Below, piece by piece: positions 1 through 4,949 of a stretch of DNA of 6,771 nt. The notes below the pieces were generated by a model, which worked only from the letters and a program-made list of their open reading frames with translations, did no database searches and was not told the DNA's origin. The translations under genes were made by a program, and so were the position numbers. Each line of letters opens with the position of its first letter. Within the stretch, counting starts at the first letter, position 1. Source of the stretch: Anaerobacillus sp. (GTDB lineage: Bacteria > Bacillota > Bacilli > Bacillales_H > Anaerobacillaceae); the NCBI GenBank assembly GCA_007120055.1, contig SKOL01000029.1:1-6771 (forward strand), written 5' to 3'.

Positions 1-743
1 ACCATACCTTGAAGTGCACTAGCAGATACTGCAGCTTTTGCTGTTCCACCAGTGAAGCGCCCAGTAGCCCCAAAGGCTAAATCGTTAAAAAACTTTCCAA
101 TACCAGTTTTTGTTAACATTACACCAAAGAACAAGAATAAATAAATGAATGTTGCAGATATTTGAATTGGAATTCCGAAAATCGCATTATCACTATAAAC
201 AAGTCTTCGAACTAATCCTTCCCATGAAAAACCTCTGTGACCAAATACAGGGATGTAGCTTCCCCATAATCCATAAGCAATGGCAAGTAGTGCGATAATG
301 ACGATCGGCAAACCAACGGCACGACGTGTTGCTTCTAAAAGTAGTGCAATGGCTAAAGAAGCGACGACAATATCCATCGTTGTAAATCCAGTGGTAAGTG
401 CTCTCGTTGTTAGCCATTCATAATTATATACAACATAAAAATTACATGCTAATGATAGAAATGCCAAGACGACATCATACCAAGCAATCCCTTTATGGCG
501 TATTAATGATCGCTTCGCCGGATATAAAAGATAAATTAATGATAAACCTGCACCAAGGTGGATCGCCCCTTGGATCATTGAGACGTAAGAACCTTTAAGA
601 GCAGTATAAAGTTGGAAAAACGTTAATGAAATTGCTATAACACTAATAATTAACGCCCATTTTCCAACATTAATTCGATAAGCAGACTCTCGGTCGTACT
701 TAGCTAATAACTCTTGTTCTGAAACGTTTTTTTCGTTAGCCAT
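1..743 (-). CDS. TRAP transporter fused permease (4TM-12TM), N-terminal part
   Basis: The membrane permease of a TRAP-TAXI uptake system, which uses an ion gradient to import a small organic solute delivered by an extracytoplasmic receptor. The 247 codons visible start at ATG 741-743, with AGGTGG at 751-756 as ribosome binding site, and run off the left edge. The N-terminus is soluble (MANEKNVSEQELLAKY); successive hydrophobic helices begin near residue 28 (WALIISVIAISL). LLLEATRRAVGLP (about residues 135-147) and GRFTGGTAKAAVSASALQGM at the edge are typical of the fused small-plus-large (DctQ-DctM) TRAP permeases, usually about 640-680 residues, so well over half of the protein lies outside the window. 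It is the second gene after the TAXI receptor, 162 bases downstream, which is the usual TAXI arrangement. The substrate cannot be read from the sequence. Family assignment is confident. Confidence 0.93.
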   Translation of the reverse strand, partial: MANEKNVSEQELLAKYDRESAYRINVGKWALIISVIAISLTFFQLYTALKGSYVSMIQGAIHLGAGLSLIYLLYPAKRSLIRHKGIAWYDVVLAFLSLACNFYVVYNYEWLTTRALTTGFTTMDIVVASLAIALLLEATRRAVGLPIVIIALLAIAYGLWGSYIPVFGHRGFSWEGLVRRLVYSDNAIFGIPIQISATFIYLFLFFGVMLTKTGIGKFFNDLAFGATGRFTGGTAKAAVSASALQGM

Positions 744-771
744 AAAACCACCACCTAAAAAATAATAAAAC

Positions 772-811
772 CGATGAAAAAGTAGGACTGCTAATTCCTG
801 CTTTTTCATCG
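772..811 (-). terminator. Stem-loop between receptor and permease genes (attenuator or mRNA stabiliser)
   Basis: A 16-base inverted repeat (772-787 with 796-811, one wobble position) encloses an 8-base loop. On the minus strand the stem is followed by a T-rich tract (GTTTTATTATTTTTT) just before the permease ribosome binding site. It is the second of two stem-loops in this intercistronic gap. Partial termination or 3'-end protection of the receptor message is the likely effect; full termination would leave the permease unexpressed unless it has its own promoter. Confidence 0.55.
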
Positions 812-862
812 ATACCCGTTTTGAACGGACATATAATTGTTACGTATTTCACTAGTAACTTG

Positions 863-898
863 AAAAATAGACCGGACATTTAGTTTGCCCGGTCTATT
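863..898 (-). terminator. GC-rich stem-loop with short T-run after the TAXI gene
   Basis: Starting 8 bases past the receptor stop codon, a 12-base stem (866-877 with 887-898, one G-T pair) has a 9-base loop and on the minus strand ends in TTTTT then CA. The core ACCGG/CCGGT is strikingly GC-rich for this DNA. The form is that of a rho-independent terminator with a short U-tract, so it may be leaky and give more receptor than permease. Confidence 0.62.
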
Positions 899-905
899 GA
901 TTTTA

Positions 906-1859
906 TTACCTTAGACCAATTTCTTGGAAATATCTTTCAGCACCTGGGTGGAAAGGAAGACCTTCAGACCCTAAAAGTGCATTATCTTTAGTTAAATGTC
1001 TTGCTTGGTCATGAGTAACATTACCAGCCTTTTCAAACATTGCTTTTGTGATCTCATATCCTAAATCTTCATCAACTGAATCAAGCGAACCAACTAGAAC
1101 AGCATAAGCAGTTACTGTGCTCACAGGAGCATCAAGGAAATCATAAGCATCTGCTGGGATTTCTAAATGACCGTAACCACTATTTTCTAAAATGTATTCT
1201 AATGCGTCACCTTCAACATCTAAAATTTTAATATCACGGTTTAAAGCTAACTCTGTAACAGCAGAAGCTGGTAAACCTAGTAATCCGAATAATGCATCGA
1301 TATTACCATCTTGTAATTGTCCAGCCGCATTCCCGAAACCTTCAGCAAATGGAGTGTAATCACCATCTTCAACACCGTAAGCTTCAAGAATTAAAGTAGC
1401 TGCATCTTGTGTCCCACTTCCTGCAGGTCCAATAGCTACACGCTTCCCAGCTAAATCAGCAATTGAATCAATACCAGAATCAGCTCTTACTACTACTTGC
1501 ATCACTTCTGGGTAAATATGGCCCATAAAACCGAAGTTCTCAACAGGAGATTCGAAAGCTCCTACACCATTAAGAGCATCTTGTGCTGGTAAATGAACCG
1601 TCATTCCTAAATCCATTTCACCTTGCCCAATCATCGAAAGGTTTTCAACTGATGCACCAGACGATACAGCACTTACTGAAAGACCTTCAACTTCAGCAGT
1701 TACAACATTAGCAATCTCTGTTCCAAGTGGATAGTATGTACCACCAGGACTTCCAGTTCCTAGTTGCAGTTGCGTATCAGTCTCACCACAAGCAACTAAA
1801 AGTAAAGAAACACTGAAAACTAAACTGAACAGTAGAGTCAATTTCTTTTTCAATTTCAT
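906..1859 (-). CDS. TAXI-family TRAP transporter solute-binding lipoprotein
   Basis: Extracytoplasmic receptor that captures a small organic solute and hands it to the TRAP permease encoded next. The 317-residue product has a lipoprotein signal peptide: KLKKK, a hydrophobic stretch at residues 7-22, and lipobox L21-V-A-C24, so mature Cys24 would be lipid-anchored on the outer face of the membrane. Family landmarks follow in order: TGSPGGTYYPLG (35-46, the TAXI glycine/tyrosine motif), LAGKRVAIGPAGSGTQ (about 136-151), GNIDALFGLLGLPASAV (185-201) and the C-terminal LPFHPGAERYF (301-311). Length is normal for TAXI proteins (about 310-340). Some TAXI proteins bind glutamate or glutamine, but the ligand here is unknown. 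ATG 1857-1859 is only one base from the AGGGGG site; TTG at codon 3 (1851-1853) has a better 7-base spacing and would give 315 residues. Confidence 0.95.
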   Translation of the reverse strand: MKLKKKLTLLFSLVFSVSLLLVACGETDTQLQLGTGSPGGTYYPLGTEIANVVTAEVEGLSVSAVSSGASVENLSMIGQGEMDLGMTVHLPAQDALNGVGAFESPVENFGFMGHIYPEVMQVVVRADSGIDSIADLAGKRVAIGPAGSGTQDAATLILEAYGVEDGDYTPFAEGFGNAAGQLQDGNIDALFGLLGLPASAVTELALNRDIKILDVEGDALEYILENSGYGHLEIPADAYDFLDAPVSTVTAYAVLVGSLDSVDEDLGYEITKAMFEKAGNVTHDQARHLTKDNALLGSEGLPFHPGAERYFQEIGLR

Positions 1860-1860
1860 T

Positions 1861-1866
1861 CCCCCT
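1861..1866 (-). promoter_or_regulatory. Ribosome binding site of the TAXI gene (start-deciding)
   Basis: The minus strand reads AGGGGG, then A, then ATG: one base of spacing to the ATG at 1857-1859 but seven to the in-frame TTG at 1851-1853. The spacing favours TTG; codon strength favours ATG. The mature lipoprotein is the same either way. Confidence 0.5.
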
Positions 1867-1902
1867 ATATTTTATTTTTTGTATTAAGGACTGCCCTATA
1901 CA

Positions 1903-1929
1903 TGTCTAATCACCGTGTAAACTACTTAA
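1903..1929 (+). repeat. Direct repeat copy 1 in the TAXI leader
   Basis: TGTCTAA (1903-1909), tca, CCGTGT (1913-1918), a short gap, then ACTTAA (1924-1929). The same order of words recurs at 1967-1989 with slightly different spacing. A third, shorter TGTCTAT lies at 1953-1959. These could be operator half-sites for a regulator of the TRAP operon. They lie downstream of the best promoter candidate, so repression by roadblock or a role as RNA are both possible. No binding protein can be named. Confidence 0.35.
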
Positions 1930-1978
1930 ATATAGACGTATAGAAACAAATCTGTCTATATTTAGCTGTCTAACGGTG
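1911..1978 (-). promoter_or_regulatory. Nested stem in the 5' leader of the TAXI-TRAP operon
   Basis: Two co-axial inverted repeats could fold in the leader RNA: an outer CACCGT/ACGGTG pair (1911-1916 with 1973-1978) and a perfect inner 10-base pair AAATATAGAC/GTCTATATTT (1928-1937 with 1954-1963) around a 16-base loop. With the promoter at 2012-2040, this lies in a leader of about 145 bases. It does not match a riboswitch class I recognise. It could equally be a DNA operator palindrome. Confidence 0.4.
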
Positions 1979-1989
1979 TTTGCACTTAG
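1967..1989 (+). repeat. Direct repeat copy 2 in the TAXI leader
   Basis: TGTCTAA (1967-1973), CGGTGT (1974-1979), TTGC, ACTTAG (1984-1989): the same three words in the same order as copy 1, which starts 64 bases away. Part of the outer arm of the nested stem falls within it, so operator and RNA-structure readings overlap. Confidence 0.35.
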
Positions 1990-2011
1990 TTTAGGATAGC
2001 CTCCCTTCTTT

Positions 2012-2040
2012 ATTTAAGCAGAATGTCCTTTTATTGTCAA
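2012..2040 (-). promoter_or_regulatory. Candidate sigma-A promoter of the TAXI-TRAP operon
   Basis: On the minus strand a perfect -35 TTGACA (2040-2035) is followed after 17 bases by TTAAAT (2017-2012, 4 of 6 to TATAAT). Transcription would start near 2005, giving a leader of about 145 bases before the receptor gene. It lies just outside the left end of the MATE cassette. Confidence 0.5.
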
Positions 2041-2076
2041 AAAATAAACGTATGTAAAAAAACACCAAAAAGCGAT

Positions 2077-2130
2077 GAAAATAGTTGATTATATAATATA
2101 ATACCTATTTTCGCGAAATTCAAAAAATAG
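2077..2130. other. Three mutually exclusive pairing segments in the intergenic region
   Basis: GAAAATAG (2077-2084), CTATTTTC (2105-2112) and AAAATAG (2124-2130) lie in a row, so the middle segment can pair with either neighbour but not both. The stems are only 7-8 bases and AT-rich, in a very AT-rich stretch, so this may be chance. The rest of 2041-2160 shows no gene. Confidence 0.2.
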
Positions 2131-2158
2131 TAAATATTGAAAAAGTTAACGCTTTTTT

Positions 2159-2162
2159 GTAA
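2159..2162. repeat. GTAA direct repeat, left flank of the MATE cassette
   Basis: These four bases directly abut the left end of the inverted repeat at 2163. The identical GTAA at 3834-3837 abuts the right end at 3833. This is the pattern of a 4-base target-site duplication, though four bases alone can match by chance. Confidence 0.4.
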
Positions 2163-2200
2163 TTGAGTGAATGTCATAATTACCTAAAATGAGCCATATC
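2163..2200 (+). repeat. Left 38-base inverted repeat flanking the MATE gene
   Basis: It begins TTGAGTGAAT and ends GAGCCATATC. Its reverse complement occurs at 3796-3833 with three mismatches (relative positions 11, 23 and 35). Homology continues weakly inwards, including a shared ACGCAACTA in the centre of each palindrome. Confidence 0.85.
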
Positions 2201-2272
2201 GAACTATATGTAGTTACGACTGCTTTAACGCAACTACATACCATACAGTTCAATATGGCGGTAATATTATGA
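2174..2272 (-). other. Long imperfect palindrome downstream of MATE (left cassette end, possible terminator)
   Basis: Inner arms 2193-2215 and 2232-2259 pair over 23 bases with two G-T wobbles and a 5-base bulge (CATAC, 2242-2246) around a 16-base loop. Outer arms TCATAATTACC (2174-2184) and 2260-2272 pair further, leaving TAAAATGA (2185-2192) unpaired. On the minus strand the inner stem is followed by TCATTTTAGG, a poor U-tract, so it could end the MATE transcript inefficiently. The bulge comes from a GTATG tandem duplication on the minus strand. Confidence 0.6.
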
Positions 2273-2308
2273 TTTTTTTAAATTTGTTAGCTTCCACAAA
2301 GGTTAATT

Positions 2309-3679
2309 TTATGACGCTTCAGAATCTTTTTCAACAAATGACATTTGTTGCCACTTTTTAGAACGCCATCGTCTTAACATTAATAAGCCTCTGAGCCATT
2401 CGTCGACAATAAAGGCAATCCATACACCGATTAATCCTAAACCGAACACGATTCCTAACACATATGAAAGAGTTACAGCAACTCCCCACATTGATAATAT
2501 ACCAATATAAACAGGGTACTTAACATCTCCGGCAGCTCTTAAGGAATTAATAACGACTAAGTTAAATGCTCTACCTGGTTCTAAAATAATCGTAAGTAAA
2601 ATAAGCGTCGTACCAAGGGTAATGATATCCGGATTATCTGTAAAAATTCCAAACAACGATGAACTAAAGAAAGAAAAAACTATTGCCATGCTTATCGAGA
2701 CTATTATCGCAAGCTTTAAGCTTTTTAAACAACGTTTATAAGCAGCTTGTAACTTTTCAGCACCAACATATTGACCGATTAAAATTTGTGTGCCTTGGCC
2801 GATCGCAATCGAAAATAACAAAATAAACATCATGATATTTTGAGTGTAAACTTTTGATGTTAGTGCAATTGTCCCCATTGAAGCAATAAAGTAAGTAATG
2901 GCTATTTGAGACGTGTTATAAGATAAATGCTCTCCAGCAGATGGGATGCCAATCTTTAATAACTTTTTTAATTCTGTTTTCGGGAAAGATTTAAAAACAT
3001 AGGAAAATGGTAAGCTTCCTTTAATCCGGTAATGAAGTAGGATGAACATCGCAATAAGTCCAATCGTACGACTAGTGGCTGTTGAGATTGCAACACCAGT
3101 TACTCCTAAAACTGGAAAACCGAAAGGGCCAAAAATAAAGAAATAGTTTCCAATCACGTTAATTAAATTCATTCCCATCGTGACGTACATCGCATCTTTC
3201 GTAAAACCGTGACTACGAATGATTGCCGCAATTGTCATGATCAGTGCTTGAATAAAGGCAAACCCACCAACGATCCGCAAGTACATTAAAGATGCGTCCA
3301 TTAACTCTGGGGGAATATTCATTGCTCTTAAAATATGTGGAGCAAAAAATACTAAAATAGCACTAAGGACTAGGCCGAAAGCTAAGTTTCCTACAATTGA
3401 TACGACAGCAATTTTATTTGCGTCTTGCTCTTTTTTTGCGCCAATATATTGCGCAATCAAAATTGCAGTCCCTGTAGCGATAAACCCGAACATTACAATG
3501 ATTACATTGATTAATTGGTTAGACACCCCTACTGATGCTACAGCATTATCATCATATTGGCTTAGCATGAGAGTATCTGCATTTCCCATTAACATATGCA
3601 AAAAGATTTCAATAAAAATAGGCCAAGTTAACGCAAATAAAGTTAATTTAGCCCCATTGTTTGATTTTGTATTTTTCAT
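2309..3679 (-). CDS. MATE-family multidrug/toxin efflux transporter
   Basis: A 456-residue polytopic inner-membrane exporter of the MATE family, which expels organic cations, drugs or metabolites in exchange for Na+ or H+. Two homologous halves are visible: the first has P20 and GNADTLML with Asp35, at the position of the conserved TM1 aspartate of NorM-type pumps, then GTAILIAQYIGAKKEQDANK (70-89); the second begins near KIGIPSAGEHLSYN (about 242-255) and repeats the motif as GQGTQILIGQYVGAEKLQAAYK (294-315). Twelve hydrophobic helices fit the length. The start is ATG 3677-3679, nine bases after AGGTGG (3689-3694); an in-frame ATG 18 bases upstream overlaps that site and is unlikely. The gene stands alone between inverted repeats and diverges from the AraC gene. 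Its substrate is unknown. Confidence 0.95.
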   Translation of the reverse strand: MKNTKSNNGAKLTLFALTWPIFIEIFLHMLMGNADTLMLSQYDDNAVASVGVSNQLINVIIVMFGFIATGTAILIAQYIGAKKEQDANKIAVVSIVGNLAFGLVLSAILVFFAPHILRAMNIPPELMDASLMYLRIVGGFAFIQALIMTIAAIIRSHGFTKDAMYVTMGMNLINVIGNYFFIFGPFGFPVLGVTGVAISTATSRTIGLIAMFILLHYRIKGSLPFSYVFKSFPKTELKKLLKIGIPSAGEHLSYNTSQIAITYFIASMGTIALTSKVYTQNIMMFILLFSIAIGQGTQILIGQYVGAEKLQAAYKRCLKSLKLAIIVSISMAIVFSFFSSSLFGIFTDNPDIITLGTTLILLTIILEPGRAFNLVVINSLRAAGDVKYPVYIGILSMWGVAVTLSYVLGIVFGLGLIGVWIAFIVDEWLRGLLMLRRWRSKKWQQMSFVEKDSEAS

Positions 3680-3688
3680 TATTGTTTT

Positions 3689-3694
3689 CCACCT
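3689..3694 (-). promoter_or_regulatory. Ribosome binding site of the MATE gene (start-deciding)
   Basis: AGGTGG on the minus strand lies nine bases before ATG 3677-3679. It directly follows, and so would be inside the reading frame of, the upstream ATG at 3695-3697. It therefore selects the downstream start. Confidence 0.75.
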
Positions 3695-3716
3695 CATCTG
3701 CCAATTTTATCTACAA

Positions 3717-3828
3717 TGAATTTCATAATTTATTATATAGCCACTAAGGTCAATATATAGTTGCGTCAAAACCATTCGCAAACTATATATTTCGTGATGT
3801 GGCTCATTTTTGGTAATTATGAAATTCA
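3717..3828. other. Long imperfect palindrome upstream of MATE (right cassette end)
   Basis: Perfect 14-base outer arms (3717-3730 with 3815-3828), a GCCAC/GTGGC pair (3740-3744 with 3799-3803) and a 13-base inner stem with one bulged A (3753-3765 with 3777-3790) surround an 11-base loop. The outer half is the right copy of the 38-base inverted repeat. It fills most of the space between the divergent MATE and AraC genes, and the likely MATE promoter lies in its inner half. Confidence 0.65.
3725..3753 (-). promoter_or_regulatory. Candidate promoter of the MATE gene inside the palindrome
   Basis: On the minus strand TTGACC (3753-3748) is followed after 17 bases by AATTAT (3730-3725, 4 of 6 to TATAAT). 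Transcription would start near 3718, about 40 bases before the MATE start. If right, the cassette end carries the promoter for its own cargo. The match is moderate. Confidence 0.35.
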
Positions 3829-3833
3829 CTCAA
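3796..3833 (-). repeat. Right 38-base inverted repeat flanking the MATE gene
   Basis: Reverse complement of 2163-2200 with three mismatches. It ends CACTCAA at 3833, directly followed by GTAA. Similarity reaches five bases beyond the end of the local palindrome on this side, so the repeat boundary, not the palindrome boundary, marks the likely element end. Confidence 0.85.
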
Positions 3834-3837
3834 GTAA
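3834..3837. repeat. GTAA direct repeat, right flank of the MATE cassette
   Basis: Matches GTAA at 2159-2162 on the other side. It abuts the inverted repeat with no gap and is followed two bases later by the likely AraC promoter. Confidence 0.4.
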
Positions 3838-3838
3838 T

Positions 3839-3866
3839 TGGACAATAACGAATTTTTTAGTATCAT
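3839..3866 (+). promoter_or_regulatory. Candidate sigma-A promoter of the AraC-family gene
   Basis: TGGACA (3839-3844, 5 of 6) and TATCAT (3861-3866, 5 of 6) are 16 bases apart. Transcription would start near 3873 and leave a leader of about 75 bases. The -35 lies just outside the right cassette end, so the insertion, if it is one, replaced the upstream DNA without breaking this promoter. Confidence 0.45.
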
Positions 3867-3932
3867 TATTGTAACGGTTTTTAAAAGCATAAAAAAGACA
3901 TAATGTCGATGATAATTGGACGATTTCGACTT

Positions 3933-3939
3933 AAAGGAG
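3933..3939 (+). promoter_or_regulatory. Ribosome binding site of the AraC-family gene (start-deciding)
   Basis: AAAGGAG lies eight bases before GTG 3948-3950, an ideal spacing. The in-frame ATG at 3903 has no such site before it. The gene is therefore best started at GTG. Confidence 0.8.
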
Positions 3940-3947
3940 TGGGACTA

Positions 3948-4823
3948 GTGAACACATTAATTTTTGAAGTGCCGCCGTTTCCAACATATATCGCAGGAAG
4001 TAAAGATTGTTTTAATGAAGGCAAAAAACATATGAGACGTTGTACTTTTTCAGTTTTCGATCTTTTAATTGTAAACAAAGGAGTGCTCTATATTTGTGAA
4101 GATGGAGTGAAGTACGATGTGAGAGGTGGAGAGTATTTAATTCTTATGCCAGGATTAGAACACTTCGGATATAAAGCCTGTACCGTTGATACCCATTATA
4201 GTTGGATTCATTTTTGTTTAGAGAAACCTTATGTATTAAAAAATTGTACAGATATTAATTGGGGAATGGTTCTCAAGCAGGAACATACGTATATAGAATC
4301 AGCAAAGCATATGTTTCACATTCCGAGGTATGGAAAAATAGGGAGTCAAGAATTTATAAATCACGAACTGGATCGTCTTTTTTCATTTAATGATACGAAT
4401 AGTCCGGATAAACGTTTAAAAGAACAAATTGTTTTCCAAGAGTTAATTTTACAATTACAAAAAGATTCAATCCAAATTCCAACGAGCGCAGAACAAGTAA
4501 CAAAACAAGTGATTACGTTTATTCAAAAAAATTATCAAAAAGAAGCCATAAAGATGGAGGACATATCAAAAGAGTTATTATATCATTCTGATTATATTAC
4601 ACGCTGTATGCAAAAAACATTAGGAATAACACCTTTGCAATATTTAACATCTTACCGCCTCTCTATAGCGAAAAAACAACTTACAACAACAAATGAAAAG
4701 TTAGATTCAATCTCTAGGCAAGTAGGTATAGCAGATAGTGCCTATTTTTCGAGGTTATTTAAAAAGGTAGAGGGGATAACTCCGAATGAATATCGTAGAT
4801 TAGCCAAACGAGAAGGGAAGTAA
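3948..4823 (+). CDS. AraC-family transcriptional regulator
   Basis: A 291-residue DNA-binding regulator with the common two-domain plan. The N-terminal cupin-like effector domain covers about residues 15-110, with GVLYICEDGVKYDVRGGEYLILMPGLEHFGY and the WIHF motif near 86-89. The C-terminal AraC DNA-binding domain covers about 184-285 and holds two helix-turn-helix units, MEDISKELLYHSDYITRCMQ (from 203) and LDSISRQVGIADSAYFSRLF (from 252), then KKVEGITPNEYRR, the AraC signature. The start is GTG 3948, chosen for the AAAGGAG site. It diverges from the MATE gene, but that gene may be an insertion; without it the nearest divergent neighbour is the TRAP-TAXI operon, a likelier target. Members with this plan usually bind a small molecule, often a sugar or related compound. 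Six cysteines in the N-terminal part are unusual; ligand and targets are unknown. Confidence 0.93.
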   Translation: MNTLIFEVPPFPTYIAGSKDCFNEGKKHMRRCTFSVFDLLIVNKGVLYICEDGVKYDVRGGEYLILMPGLEHFGYKACTVDTHYSWIHFCLEKPYVLKNCTDINWGMVLKQEHTYIESAKHMFHIPRYGKIGSQEFINHELDRLFSFNDTNSPDKRLKEQIVFQELILQLQKDSIQIPTSAEQVTKQVITFIQKNYQKEAIKMEDISKELLYHSDYITRCMQKTLGITPLQYLTSYRLSIAKKQLTTTNEKLDSISRQVGIADSAYFSRLFKKVEGITPNEYRRLAKREGK

Positions 4824-4873
4824 TGTATGAATAGCCCTTTAGTCCTATCTTTGTTTTAAAATAACAAAAACTA

Positions 4874-4901
4874 TTGATGTTAATATAATTTTCAGTAAAA
4901 T
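4874..4901 (+). promoter_or_regulatory. Candidate sigma-A promoter of the chemoreceptor gene
   Basis: TTGATG (4874-4879, 4 of 6) and TAAAAT (4896-4901, 5 of 6) are 16 bases apart, giving a leader of about 40 bases. I looked for a sigma-D motility promoter (TAAA, about 15 bases, GCCGATAT) in 4824-4949 and found none convincing. Confidence 0.4.
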
Positions 4902-4938
4902 TAAGCTATAAAATAACGCAATCGTTTGCGCTTGTTGT

Positions 4939-4945
4939 GGAGGGG
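4939..4945 (+). promoter_or_regulatory. Ribosome binding site of the chemoreceptor gene (start-deciding)
   Basis: GGAGGGG ends four bases before ATG 4950-4952. It lies inside the frame of the in-frame TTG at 4926, so the longer start is unlikely. A 5-base stem CGCAA/TTGCG (4917-4930) sits just upstream. Confidence 0.75.
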
Positions 4946-4949
4946 TTTA

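Larger units (their letters stand above)
2163..3833. mobile_element. Putative transposase-less cassette carrying a MATE efflux gene
   Basis: A 1671-base unit is bounded by 38-base inverted repeats (35 of 38 identical), flanked immediately outside by GTAA on both sides, and encodes only one protein, a MATE pump. The ends are imperfect palindromes related over about 100 bases. There is no transposase or recombinase, so any movement would need enzymes from elsewhere, as in MITEs or the mobile insertion cassettes known from Bacillus cereus, where IS231-like ends bracket passenger genes. The seen facts are the repeats, the abutting GTAA and the single cargo gene; mobility is inference. The alternative is two separately inserted copies of a dispersed palindromic repeat. 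Confidence 0.45.

Noticed and set aside
193..417. Minus-strand open frame of 74 codons
   Set aside because: It overlaps the TRAP permease in another frame, and its peptide is rich in Cys, His, Arg and Trp with no family features. The permease frame is clearly the coding one.
398..598. Plus-strand open frame of 66 codons
   Set aside because: Antisense to the TRAP permease, with no ribosome binding site and no recognisable features.
2280..2308. TTTGT/ACAAA hairpin just after the MATE stop
   Set aside because: Five AT-rich pairs, no T-run on the minus strand; the larger palindrome downstream is a better terminator candidate.
3680..3697. ATG 3695-3697 as the MATE start
   Set aside because: The AGGTGG site follows it directly and serves ATG 3677-3679.
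3498..3719. Plus-strand open frame of 73 codons
   Set aside because: Antisense to the MATE N-terminus; its hydrophobicity mirrors the membrane helices on the other strand.
3903..3947. Upstream ATG as the AraC start
   Set aside because: No ribosome binding site precedes it, while GTG 3948 has AAAGGAG at eight bases.
3881..4078. Minus-strand open frame of 65 codons
   Set aside because: Antisense to the start of the AraC gene, which has a strong ribosome binding site and clear domains.
4848..4872. Possible terminator after the AraC gene (TTTGTT/AACAAA)
   Set aside because: The stem is only about six AT-rich pairs and lacks a proper T-run; too weak to call.
4926..4949. TTG 4926 as the chemoreceptor start
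   Set aside because: The GGAGGGG site lies inside this extension and points to ATG 4950.
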